This document shows positions 7,625 through 15,402 of a stretch of 64,000 nucleotides of DNA, piece after piece (the first letter of the stretch is position 1; every line of letters starts with the position of its first letter). The position numbers and the translations under genes are program-made. The notes under the pieces are model-generated. The model did not search any database. It saw only the letters and a program-made list of their open reading frames with translations, and was not told where the DNA came from. The stretch is from Myxococcus virescens (GTDB taxonomy: Bacteria; Myxococcota; Myxococcia; Myxococcales; Myxococcaceae), in the NCBI RefSeq assembly GCF_900101905.1, contig NZ_FNAJ01000020.1, positions 62,001 to 126,000 of the forward strand, written 5' to 3'.

Positions 7625-8617
7625 ATGGCCACGCCCCTGCCCGCCTACGTGGCCCAACGCCGCGCGGACTGGGATGCGCTCCAGGCCCTGCTGGCGAAGC
7701 AGCGCTCCGGCACGCTGAAGCTGGGCGAGCTGCGCACGCTGGACACGCTGTACCGCCGCGCGTCCGCCGACCTGGCGCACGCGCAGACCTTCTACGCCGG
7801 CACGGATGTCCACCGCTTCCTCAACCAGCTCTGTGGCCAGGCCTACGCGTCCATCTACCAGCCGCCGCGCGAGCGCTGGCCCGCGGTGCGGGACTTCTTC
7901 CGCCGCGAGTTCCCCGCCACCTTGCGCCGCGAGCGTGGCTTCGTGGGCGCCAGCGCCGTGCTGTTCATCCTGGGCATCCTGCTGGGCGCCCTGGTGGTGC
8001 TGTGGGAGCCGCGGGGCGCCGAGCTGCTGGTGCCCTCCGGCGTGCGCCACTACGTGGCGCAGGGCCGCATGTGGACGGATGACATCCTGTCGGTGGCGCC
8101 TCCCAACTCGGTGGCGTCCGGCATCGCCACCAACAATCTCACCGTCACCATCGTCACCTTCGCCCTGGGCCTCACCGGCGGCCTGGGCACGCTGTTCCTG
8201 CTGGTGAACAACGGGGTGCATATCGGCGCCATCAGCGCGCTGTGCGCCCGCGAGGGCATGCTGGGGGGATTGCTGGACTTCATCGCCGCGCACGGCCCGG
8301 TGGAGCTGTCCATCCTGGTCATCGCCGGTGGGGCGGGACTGATGGTGGGCCAGGCGCTCATCGACCCGGGGGAGCTGCCCCGGGGACAGGCGCTGGCGGT
8401 GCGCGGGCGGGAAGCGGTGAAGCTGGTGCTGGGCTGCGCGCCCTTCCTCGCCCTCATCGGCGTGGTGGAGGGCTACGTCTCCCCAGGGGACATGTTCCCC
8501 ACCTGGCTGAAGGCGGGGCTGGGCCTGGTCCTGGGGGCGCTCTTCTGGGCCTACCTGCTGCGCGCGGGAAGGACGGTGGCGGAGGCCACGGGCGCTCCGG
8601 CCGACAGCGCCTCCTGA
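7625..8617 (+). CDS. Stage II sporulation protein M (SpoIIM/DUF95) family membrane protein
   Basis: A 330-residue protein. The N-terminal 100 residues are helical and cytosolic (YVAQRRADWDALQALL, RELRTLDTLYRRA-like). After FRREFPATLRRERGF come about five or six membrane helices, with the family motif NNLTVTIVTFALGLTGGLGT and LLVNNGVHIGA. SpoIIM-like proteins outside Firmicutes are widespread, often next to RDD proteins as here, and their function is unknown; the name does not imply a role in myxospore formation. The gene directly follows the RDD gene. Its last 67 bases overlap the convergent J-domain gene. Confidence 0.85.
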   Translation: MATPLPAYVAQRRADWDALQALLAKQRSGTLKLGELRTLDTLYRRASADLAHAQTFYAGTDVHRFLNQLCGQAYASIYQPPRERWPAVRDFFRREFPATLRRERGFVGASAVLFILGILLGALVVLWEPRGAELLVPSGVRHYVAQGRMWTDDILSVAPPNSVASGIATNNLTVTIVTFALGLTGGLGTLFLLVNNGVHIGAISALCAREGMLGGLLDFIAAHGPVELSILVIAGGAGLMVGQALIDPGELPRGQALAVRGREAVKLVLGCAPFLALIGVVEGYVSPGDMFPTWLKAGLGLVLGALFWAYLLRAGRTVAEATGAPADSAS

Positions 8618-9060
8618 CGCTTGCGCTGGCGGTGCCGGAGGATGCGCTCATAGGCCGCGTTCAGCTCGCGCATCTTCTCCGCGGAGCCGCCGCGGTCCGG
8701 GTGCTGCTCCATGGCCAGCGCGTGGTAGCGCGCGCGGACCGTGTCGGCCGAGTCCAGCGGCGAGACACCCAGCAGCCGGTAGGGGTCCTGCTCTTCCAGC
8801 GCGGACAGCCACCGGTCCAGCCGGTCCTTGACCTCGATGAACTGCTCGTCCTGGGCGCCGGTGTCCTTCACCGGGTGCGTGCGCACCTTCGCGTCCGCCC
8901 GGAAGACGTCGGAGTACACGCTGGACACCCAGCGGTGGCACCCGGAACACCGGAAGTAGCGAACCCGGGTCCCCGGTTGCTGGGTCATCCGGATGCCGCA
9001 GTGGGTGCACTCCACATCGACGTTTTCCAGTGTCTGCCAGTTCGCTGCCGCCGCGTTCAT
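8551..9060 (-). CDS. J-domain protein with N-terminal zinc ribbon
   Basis: A 169-residue protein. Residues about 17-45 have two CxxC knuckles (CTHC and CSGC), a likely zinc ribbon. Residues about 90-150 form a DnaJ J-domain (DPYRLLGVSPLDSADTVRARYHALAMEQHPDR in several parts) with the HPD motif that stimulates DnaK ATPase. There is no Gly/Phe-rich or C-terminal substrate domain, so it is a specialised co-chaperone rather than DnaJ itself. The start at 9060 places the zinc ribbon at the N-terminus; the longer open frame upstream is antisense to the HEAT-like gene. The 3' end overlaps the SpoIIM-family gene by 67 bases on the opposite strand. Confidence 0.85.
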   Translation of the reverse strand: MNAAAANWQTLENVDVECTHCGIRMTQQPGTRVRYFRCSGCHRWVSSVYSDVFRADAKVRTHPVKDTGAQDEQFIEVKDRLDRWLSALEEQDPYRLLGVSPLDSADTVRARYHALAMEQHPDRGGSAEKMRELNAAYERILRHRQRKRQEALSAGAPVASATVLPARSR

Positions 9061-9162
9061 CGAACCTTGCTCCCGTTTGCAACACGCCTGTAGCGCGGGG
9101 AAGGTCCCACGATGGGAGATCGCGTCAAGAAAATCTCTCCGCCCCGGGTTAGAAGGGCCTCC

Positions 9163-9681
9163 ATGCGTCCCCTGGTTCTCGCTGGCCTGCTCCTTGCCAC
9201 CGCCACCCGTGCCCAAGCCTCGTCCCCCCCGGGTCCGGCGCCCACGCCCCCGGTGGAGGCCGCCCTGGCGCCCGCGACGGACGACGCCGCCCTCCTGCGG
9301 GGCCTCCTGGGGGCGGTGCGGCCCGCGCCGGAGGAGATTCGGGCCATCGCCATCGAAGACCTGGCGCTGCTGGGAGATGCCCGCGCCCTGGACGCGCTGG
9401 CCACGCTCCTGTGGGACCCCAACCCCCGCATCCAGCAGGCGGCGTTGCGGGCCGTCACGCTGTTCCAGCACGCCCGCGCGGAGGAGATTCTCGCCAATGT
9501 GGTGCGCCACCCCCGGCTGCCGGACGCGCTGAAAATCCAGGCGCTCAACGGGCTCGTCTTCCAGCGCACGCCCACCGCGCGCCGGGCCGTCCAGGACGCC
9601 GCTGTCGACTCGCGGCTCACCGCGGGGGTGCAGAACGCCGCGCGCGCCGTCGTGTCTCAGTGGGACGCGACGCGCCGCTGA
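9163..9681 (+). CDS. Secreted HEAT-repeat-like protein
   Basis: A 172-residue protein with a signal peptide (MRPLVLAGLLLATATRAQA). The body has helical repeats of HEAT type, such as EEIRAIAIEDLALLGDARAL, then DPNPRIQQAALRAVTLF, and a degenerate third unit (LPDALKIQALNGLVF). HEAT repeats usually form protein-binding scaffolds; here they would be periplasmic. The start at 9163 is chosen because it opens the signal peptide; a start at 9112 is also in frame. The promoter would overlap the 5' end of the divergent J-domain gene. The specific role is unknown. Confidence 0.7.
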   Translation: MRPLVLAGLLLATATRAQASSPPGPAPTPPVEAALAPATDDAALLRGLLGAVRPAPEEIRAIAIEDLALLGDARALDALATLLWDPNPRIQQAALRAVTLFQHARAEEILANVVRHPRLPDALKIQALNGLVFQRTPTARRAVQDAAVDSRLTAGVQNAARAVVSQWDATRR

Positions 9682-9786
9682 CGCCCGCCCGCCGGGGAGC
9701 CATGCAAGCACCACCCGCCAGCCCCGGCGCCCAGGTCAAGGGCCGATTCCTGGAGATGTGACGCCCCTGCGCTACACTGCGGCGTC

Positions 9787-10314
9787 ATGAAAATCACTCC
9801 GCTCGACATCCGGCAGAAGCGGTTCGAAACGGCCCTGCGCGGCTTCTCTCGCCGTGAGGTGGAGGCCTATCTCGAGCTCATCGCCGGTGAATTCGAGGAG
9901 GTGGTGAAGGAGAACATCGCGCTCAAGGAGGAAGTGAAGCGCACCCAGTTCAAGGTGGAGCAACACCAGGAACGGGAGCGCACCCTCCAGGAGACCATGG
10001 TCACCGCCCAGCGCATCAGCGAGGACCTGAAGGACGCCGCGAAGAAGGAAGCGGAAATCATCATCGCGGACGCCGAACATCAGGCGGAGAAGATCGTCCA
10101 CGGCGCCCACCAGCGACTGGTGCAGGTGGTGGAGGACATCAACGAGCTGAAGCGCCAGCGCACCCAATTCGAGTCGCAGGTCCGCTCCGTGTTGGATGCC
10201 CACCAGAAGCTGCTGGAAACCTTCAAGAGCCCCACGTTCGCGGACCGCGACTACGCGCGCGTCGAGGACAACGTGGCGTATCTGTCCCAGAAGAAAGCCA
10301 ACGGCGACTCCTGA
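9787..10314 (+). CDS. DivIVA domain protein
   Basis: A 175-residue coiled-coil protein. The N-terminal lipid-binding DivIVA motif (ITPLDIRQKRFETALRGFSR then EVEAYLELIAGE) is intact, followed by a long coiled coil from residue about 35 to 150 (heptads such as ENIALKEEVKRTQFKVEQHQ). DivIVA proteins sense membrane curvature and recruit polar, division or wall proteins. Length is near that of Bacillus DivIVA. It stands alone between the HEAT-like gene and the peptidase gene, without the ftsZ-ylm cluster seen in Gram-positives. A role in cell pole or septum organisation is inference. Confidence 0.9.
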   Translation: MKITPLDIRQKRFETALRGFSRREVEAYLELIAGEFEEVVKENIALKEEVKRTQFKVEQHQERERTLQETMVTAQRISEDLKDAAKKEAEIIIADAEHQAEKIVHGAHQRLVQVVEDINELKRQRTQFESQVRSVLDAHQKLLETFKSPTFADRDYARVEDNVAYLSQKKANGDS

Positions 10315-10391
10315 CGCACCGCGCCGCGCGGTGAGGTTGCTGCAACCTGGGGCGAGGCTGTTATGTCAGTGGGAACGTGAGGCCGCCGCAC

Positions 10392-11591
10392 ATGCGCCAC
10401 CTGCTTGTCCTGCTCCTGCTGCTCGCCGCCCCTGGGGCCTGGGCCCAGGAACCGGGCGGCCCTCATGGCACCCACGCCCATGACGTCGTGACGGACGCCG
10501 CGCTGGTGCCCCTGACGCGTCCGCCCGAGGTCAGCGGGGACGTGACGACGAAGCGCTTCCGCATCCTCCACACCGCCGCCGCCACCGCGGCCGCGCACGA
10601 GCTGTCCCGGCAGATTGAAGGTGTCCGAGACCGGTTCGGCACCATCCTGGGCAAGGACTGGCCGGGCGTCACCGAGATTCGCCTGGGCGTGGGCCGCAAG
10701 GAATTCGAGGCCCTGGCGCTGCCCGGAGGAAAGCCCCCCGGGTGGGCCGTGGCGCTGGCCTACCCCGCCCATCAAATCATCCTGCTGGACGCGCTCAGCC
10801 TTCATGAGCCGGAGGGCCAGCAGACGCTCCGGCACGAGCTGGCGCACGTGGCCCTGGGGCAGCTGGCTCCGTCGTGGCCGCGCTGGTTCCAGGAAGGCGT
10901 CGCGCAATACGTCACCGGGGAGCGCTACTCCCTGACGCACTACTCCGCCCTCTTCCGGGCTGTCACCCAGGAGCGCGTGTTCCACTTCGAACACCTCGAC
11001 CGGGCCTGGCCGGACGTGCCGTCGGACGTGGAAATCGCCTACGCGCAGAGCGCCGCCTTCGTCGCGCACCTGTCGGCGAAGTTCGGCCCCCAGGCCATGG
11101 CCGCGCTCGTGGACGGCGTGGCGCGCGGCGAGCCCTTCGAGACGGCCTTCGGCAAGGCCTTCCGCACCTCGCTGTTGGTCGAGGAGACCGACTGGCGTGA
11201 AGGCCTGGCCGCGCGCTACGGCTGGCTCCCACTCACCACCAGCTCCGCGCTCGTCTGGCTGAGCGCGTCCTTCCTCTGCGTGGCCGCCTATGCCCGCCGC
11301 CGCCAGCAGCGCGCCGCGAAGCTGGCGGAGATGGCGGCCCAGGATGCCGCGGAGGACGCCGCGCTGCGGCTGCTGGCCGCCCAGGCCGCGCAGGCCCAGG
11401 CGCAGGGCACCGCCGTGAGTGCCGGGGACTCCACCTGGCCGGACTGGCCCGCGGGCTCGCAGGGCACGGAAGCCCACCTGGAGGCCCAGGACGGCGAGGC
11501 ACCCGCGGACAGCGCCATTGGCGACCTCCCGGGTGAACTGGACGACGAAGACGGCCCCAACGGCCGGCCGCCGAAGCCCACCCTCCACTGA
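10392..11591 (+). CDS. Membrane-anchored gluzincin metalloprotease (peptidase MA-like)
   Basis: A 399-residue protein with a signal peptide (MRHLLVLLLLLAAPGAWAQ). The zinc-binding HELAH motif is at about residues 146-150, and the downstream WFQEGVAQYVTGE supplies the third Glu ligand, the gluzincin pattern. One transmembrane helix at about 280-300 (SSALVWLSASFLCVAAYARRR) is followed by an Ala/Gln-rich and acidic tail of about 95 residues. The catalytic domain should be periplasmic and the tail cytosolic. An in-frame GTG lies five codons upstream, but the ATG gives the better signal peptide. The substrate is unknown. A strong hairpin follows the stop. Confidence 0.82.
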   Translation: MRHLLVLLLLLAAPGAWAQEPGGPHGTHAHDVVTDAALVPLTRPPEVSGDVTTKRFRILHTAAATAAAHELSRQIEGVRDRFGTILGKDWPGVTEIRLGVGRKEFEALALPGGKPPGWAVALAYPAHQIILLDALSLHEPEGQQTLRHELAHVALGQLAPSWPRWFQEGVAQYVTGERYSLTHYSALFRAVTQERVFHFEHLDRAWPDVPSDVEIAYAQSAAFVAHLSAKFGPQAMAALVDGVARGEPFETAFGKAFRTSLLVEETDWREGLAARYGWLPLTTSSALVWLSASFLCVAAYARRRQQRAAKLAEMAAQDAAEDAALRLLAAQAAQAQAQGTAVSAGDSTWPDWPAGSQGTEAHLEAQDGEAPADSAIGDLPGELDDEDGPNGRPPKPTLH

Positions 11592-11602
11592 GCGCCGCCC
11601 TT

Positions 11603-11629
11603 CCCGCCCTGCCATGACTACAGGGCGGG
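11603..11629 (+). terminator. Terminator after the metalloprotease gene
   Basis: Perfect 9-bp stem CCCGCCCTG/CAGGGCGGG with a 9-nt loop, 12 bases after the stop, followed by a second small hairpin around a GTTTC. Confidence 0.6.
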
Positions 11630-11772
11630 GCCTGTAGTTTCTACGGGCGTGCTGCTCCTCTGCCTGCCCATCCCTTCAAGGCAAATGGCTGATTTCACTG
11701 GGGAGACTTATCCCAGGGGTCTTGGCCGATGGATTGCTTTGGCTTCCGTACGCGATGCGGAAGGCACTGGAC

Positions 11773-12297
11773 ATGAGCGAGCGTGGACGTAAGGCAGCCG
11801 TGCTGGCGCGGTTCTTCCGTCAGCAGCCGGATCGAATCTCCGCGCTGTGGCGAAGGATGGTGCTGGCGGCGCCCGATTCGGACGCGTCGCGGGGCGCCCC
11901 CACCCAGTTGGACAACCTGGTGGAGCCCTTCATCCGCGAGCTGGGCCGGACGCTCGCGGGCGAGGAGTCCAGCCCCTGGAGTCGCACCCGCGCGGTGCTG
12001 CGCTTGTCGGCGCACCGGGGCGCCCGCTCGCTCTATGACGAATTCGCGGCGCTGCGGCGCTGCCTGGTGGATGCCTCCGAGGTGCTCGGTGGCGGGGATT
12101 GGGAGCGCGAGCGCATCAACCGCGCCGTGGACGAAGCCGTGGACTCCGCGGTGGCGCTCCTCCAACGGATGAAGGACCCGCGAGCGGATGGTCCGCGGGT
12201 GCCCTTCGGTGGGCTGGTCGTCGAATACTTCGAGCGTCCTTCCCGGACGCGGCGCGTGTCCCCGGACACGGGAGATGGACGTACGGCAATGCACTGA
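11773..12297 (+). CDS. RsbRD_N-like helical protein
   Basis: A 174-residue all-helical protein. The pattern of LARFFRQQPDRISALWRRM, then LDNLVEPFIRELGRTLAG, SAHRGARSLYDEFAALRRCL and a final helix ERINRAVDEAVDSAVALL is that of the RsbR co-antagonist N-terminal (RsbRD_N) domain, normally a sensory module fused to STAS or histidine kinase domains. Here it is alone. The start at 11773 is preferred because GGAAGG lies just upstream; an ATG at 11755 and a TTG at 11722 are in frame. Its function is unknown; a role as a sensor or partner of a kinase is inference. Confidence 0.6.
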   Translation: MSERGRKAAVLARFFRQQPDRISALWRRMVLAAPDSDASRGAPTQLDNLVEPFIRELGRTLAGEESSPWSRTRAVLRLSAHRGARSLYDEFAALRRCLVDASEVLGGGDWERERINRAVDEAVDSAVALLQRMKDPRADGPRVPFGGLVVEYFERPSRTRRVSPDTGDGRTAMH

Positions 12298-12605
12298 GGG
12301 CGTGTAGGGGTTGGCCGGCCCGTTCGACTTGACGTGCCCGGAAACGGGCGCGTCCGAGACCGGCGGGAGGGAGTGTGCCTGGGTGGGGGCCCATGGCGCG
12401 CTTTGTGGGAAGGCGTGCTCCCGCTGGGGAGTGGTGAGCGCGCACCGCGAGCCGCTGGCAAGACGCGTGGATGGGGGTCCACGCGACTCGCCGGTCGGAC
12501 GGGTCGGCGCATTTGTCGCAGTGTGTGCAGCAGCGGCTGTGGGGGCCGCGGGTGGAGCATGCGGGAGGGGCGCCTACGGGGGTGGGCGCTCCTCCCGTAT
12601 TTTTT
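12298..12605 (+). ncRNA. Candidate structured RNA or long 3'UTR ending in an intrinsic terminator
   Basis: This 333-base gap before polA's 3' end has no credible gene. Reading on the plus strand it holds a GAAA-tetraloop hairpin (8-bp stem, 12333-12340 with 12345-12352), a perfect 8-bp hairpin (12464-12471 with 12478-12485), a smaller GCGGC hairpin (12533-12549) and an intrinsic terminator (12562-12605). The terminator is 265 bases past the nearest upstream stop, which would be unusually far for that gene alone. High GC makes hairpins common, so this is a candidate only. Confidence 0.35.
12562..12605 (+). terminator. Strong rho-independent terminator
   Basis: A 13-bp stem with one G-T wobble (12562-12574 with 12585-12597), a 10-nt loop and then TATTTTTT (12598-12605). 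It is the only T tract of this quality seen in the window, and it acts on plus-strand transcripts heading into the 3' end of polA. Confidence 0.85.
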
Positions 12606-12630
12606 CGCGCCGCCCCGCCCTGCCCGCGCG

Positions 12631-15357
12631 TCAGTGCGCGTCCGCCCAGCTGCGCCCCGCGCCCACCTCGACCTTGAGCGGCACCTTCAGGTCGGCCACC
12701 GAGGACATGGCCTTCACCGCCAGCGCCTTCACCTGCTCCACTTCCGCATCGGGTGCTTCGAAGAGGAGTTCGTCGTGGACCTGCAGCAGCATCCGCGTGC
12801 GCAGCTTCTGGGCCGTCAACGCCTCGTCCACCGCCAGCATGGCCTTCTTGATGAGGTCCGCGGCGGTGCCCTGGATGGGCATGTTGATGGCGGCGCGCTC
12901 GGCGGCCTGGGCCACGCCGCGGTTCTTGGAGTTCAGGTCCGCCATGTAGCGGCGGCGGCCGTAGAGCGTCTCCACGTAGCCCGTCTTGCGCGCCCTATCG
13001 ACCGTCTCCTCCAGGTAACGCCGGATGCCGGCGTAGCGCGTGAAGTACCGCTCGATGATGTCTCGGGCCACGTCCTGGGCAATGCCCAGCCGCGCCCCCA
13101 GGCCGTGCGGTGACAGGCCGTAGGCGATGCCGAAGTTCACCATCTTCGCGACGCGGCGCTGCTCGCGGTCCACCTGCTCCTTGGCCACGCCGAACACCTC
13201 GGCCGCGGTGCGGGTGTGGATGTCCTCGTCGTGGAGGAAGGCCTCGATGAGCACGGGGTCGTCCGCGATGTGCGCCAGCAGCCGCAGCTCCACCTGGCTG
13301 TAGTCCGCGCTCACCAGCTGGTGCCCTTCCGCGGCCACGAAGGCGCGGCGAATCTCCCGCCCCAGGTCGGTGCGGACGGGGATGTTCTGGAGGTTCGGGT
13401 CGGTGGAGGACAGGCGCCCGGTGGCGGTGGCCGCCTGGTGGTAGGTGGTGTGAATGCGCCCGTCGGCGGCCACCAGCGTGGGCAGCGTGTCCAGGTAGGT
13501 GCTCTTCAGCTTGGACAGGCTGCGATACTCGATGATGGCGCCCGGCAGCGGGTGCTCCTCGGACAGCTTCTCCAGCACCTCCTGGTCCGCGGACGGGCCC
13601 GTCTTGCCCCGCTTGATGATGGGCAGCTTCAGCTCCGTGAAGAGCACCTCCACCAGCTGAGGATTGGAGCCGATGTTGAACTCGCGGCCCGCGTGCCGGT
13701 AGACCTCCTTCACCTGCGCCTCGACGGCGGCGTCCACCTTCACGGAGGTGCGCGACAGCTCGGCGGTGTCCAGCAGCACGCCCCTGCGCTCCATCTGCGC
13801 CAGCAGCGGCAACAGCGGCAGCTCCATGTCGCGAGCAAGCGCCGCCAGCTTCGCCGCCTCCAGCTCCTTCCACAGCTCGGGCGCCAGCCGCCGCGCGGCC
13901 TCGGCGCGGATGGCGAAGCCGGTGGCCACCTCCTCCACCGTGTGGTCCGCCAGCGCGCGGTCCTTCTTGCCGCGCTTGCCCTCCGCGGCGGGCGGCAGCG
14001 GCGGCAGCTCCGTGTTCAGCCGCTCGCGCGCCAGGTCCACCAGCGCGTGCTCGCGGCGGGACGGGTTGAGCAGGTAGCTGAGCAGCTCCACGTCGTCGTG
14101 CACGCCGTGCAGGGTGATGCCGTCGTTGGCCAGCACCAGGCTGAGCGCCTTGAGGTCATGCCCGCCCTTCTTCACCGCCGCGTCCTCCAGCACCTCGCGG
14201 AAGGCCGCGGTGAAGGCCTCTGGCCGCACCTGGGTGACGCCGAGCTGCGCGTGCCGCAGCGGCACATACGCCGTCTGCCCGTCCGGCAGCGCCACGCCCA
14301 GGCCCACCAGCTTCGCGCCGAAAGGTGAGCCCTCGTAGGCGGGAATCAGGGTGACGGCGCCCGCCTCGCGCACGGCGCCAGCCAGTTGGGCGAGCTCCGC
14401 GTCCGTGCCCACCAGCCGCGGCGTCACCGCCAGCGGCGCGGGCTTCTCCTTCACCTCCTCGGACGCCCCGGCGACACCGTCCTGCTGGGGCAGCTCCTTG
14501 AGGAGGGCGAAGAACTCCAGCTCGGTGAACAGCTCGCGCGAGCGCTGCGCGTCCACCGGCCGGCGGACCAGGTCCGCCATGCGCACGTCCAGCGACAGGT
14601 CCGTCTTGAAGGTGACGAGCACCTTGGCGCGCAGGAGGCTCTCGCGGTGCGAGGCGATGTTCTCCCGGATCTTCGGCTTCTTCACCTCATCCAGGCGCGA
14701 GAGCAGCGTCTCCACGTCACCAAACTGCTGGATGAGCTCGGTGGCCGTCTTCGGACCGATGCCCGGCACCTTGGGGACGTTGTCCACCGCGTCGCCGATG
14801 AGGGCCAGGTAGTCCCGCATCTGCCCCGGCTCGATGCCCAGCCGCGCCTTCACGTCCGCGGGCAGCGTGTGCACGTCCTTCATCGGGTCGTACAGGCGCA
14901 CGTCGTCGTCGACAATCTGCACGAAGTCCTTGTCGCCGGTGACGACCTGGACGCAGAACCCCTCCTGCTTCGCCTTCACGGCCAGCGTGCCGATGACGTC
15001 GTCGGCTTCCCAGCCGGCCACCTCCAGCACAGGCACGTTGATGGCTTCCACCACGCGGCGGATGAGGGCGAACTGGGGAACCAGGTCCTCCGGGGGGCCC
15101 TCGCGGTTCGCCTTGTACGTCGGATCAATCTTCTGGCGCTCGGTGCGGCTCTCCTTGTCGAAGGCGAGCGCCACGTGTGTGGGCTTCAGCTCACGCAGGG
15201 CCTTGAGCACCATGCGCGTGAAGCCCAGCACGGCGTTGGTCTGCACCCCCTTGCTCGTCGTGAGCGGAGGGATGGCGTGGTAGGCGCGGAAGATGAAGCC
15301 GGACGCGTCGATGAGGACCAGGGTGGGCGCTGAGCGCGAAGGGCTGGTGTCGACCAT
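12631..15357 (-). CDS. polA: DNA polymerase I
   Basis: A 908-residue enzyme for Okazaki-fragment processing and repair. The N-terminal 5'-3' exonuclease (about 1-290) is complete, with TGDKDF and the H3TH motif GIGPKTATELIQQFG. The C-terminal polymerase domain (about 530-908) has TATGRLSSTDPNLQNIPVR, SADYSQVELRLLAH, the O-helix RRVAKMVNFGIAYGLS and the final LLQVHDEL with both catalytic acids. The middle 3'-5' exonuclease region lacks the catalytic acids expected from E. coli (the DxE of Exo I is replaced in LIPAYEGS; the NLKYD Asp is missing in HDLKALS), so proofreading is probably lost, as in several other bacteria. Neighbours are unrelated. Confidence 0.97.
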   Translation of the reverse strand: MVDTSPSRSAPTLVLIDASGFIFRAYHAIPPLTTSKGVQTNAVLGFTRMVLKALRELKPTHVALAFDKESRTERQKIDPTYKANREGPPEDLVPQFALIRRVVEAINVPVLEVAGWEADDVIGTLAVKAKQEGFCVQVVTGDKDFVQIVDDDVRLYDPMKDVHTLPADVKARLGIEPGQMRDYLALIGDAVDNVPKVPGIGPKTATELIQQFGDVETLLSRLDEVKKPKIRENIASHRESLLRAKVLVTFKTDLSLDVRMADLVRRPVDAQRSRELFTELEFFALLKELPQQDGVAGASEEVKEKPAPLAVTPRLVGTDAELAQLAGAVREAGAVTLIPAYEGSPFGAKLVGLGVALPDGQTAYVPLRHAQLGVTQVRPEAFTAAFREVLEDAAVKKGGHDLKALSLVLANDGITLHGVHDDVELLSYLLNPSRREHALVDLARERLNTELPPLPPAAEGKRGKKDRALADHTVEEVATGFAIRAEAARRLAPELWKELEAAKLAALARDMELPLLPLLAQMERRGVLLDTAELSRTSVKVDAAVEAQVKEVYRHAGREFNIGSNPQLVEVLFTELKLPIIKRGKTGPSADQEVLEKLSEEHPLPGAIIEYRSLSKLKSTYLDTLPTLVAADGRIHTTYHQAATATGRLSSTDPNLQNIPVRTDLGREIRRAFVAAEGHQLVSADYSQVELRLLAHIADDPVLIEAFLHDEDIHTRTAAEVFGVAKEQVDREQRRVAKMVNFGIAYGLSPHGLGARLGIAQDVARDIIERYFTRYAGIRRYLEETVDRARKTGYVETLYGRRRYMADLNSKNRGVAQAAERAAINMPIQGTAADLIKKAMLAVDEALTAQKLRTRMLLQVHDELLFEAPDAEVEQVKALAVKAMSSVADLKVPLKVEVGAGRSWADAH

Positions 15358-15402
15358 GCCCCCGTGCCTAGCGCGCCCGCCCCGCCCTGTCCACGACGCG
15401 TG

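Noticed and set aside
12298-12630. A Spot 42-like RNA, since spf lies near polA in enterics
   Set aside because: The location is similar but the strand and sequence are not comparable; the resemblance is only positional.
12311-13113. Plus-strand open frames running from the polA gap into polA
   Set aside because: They cross the strong terminator at 12562 and continue antisense through polA, so they are not credible genes.
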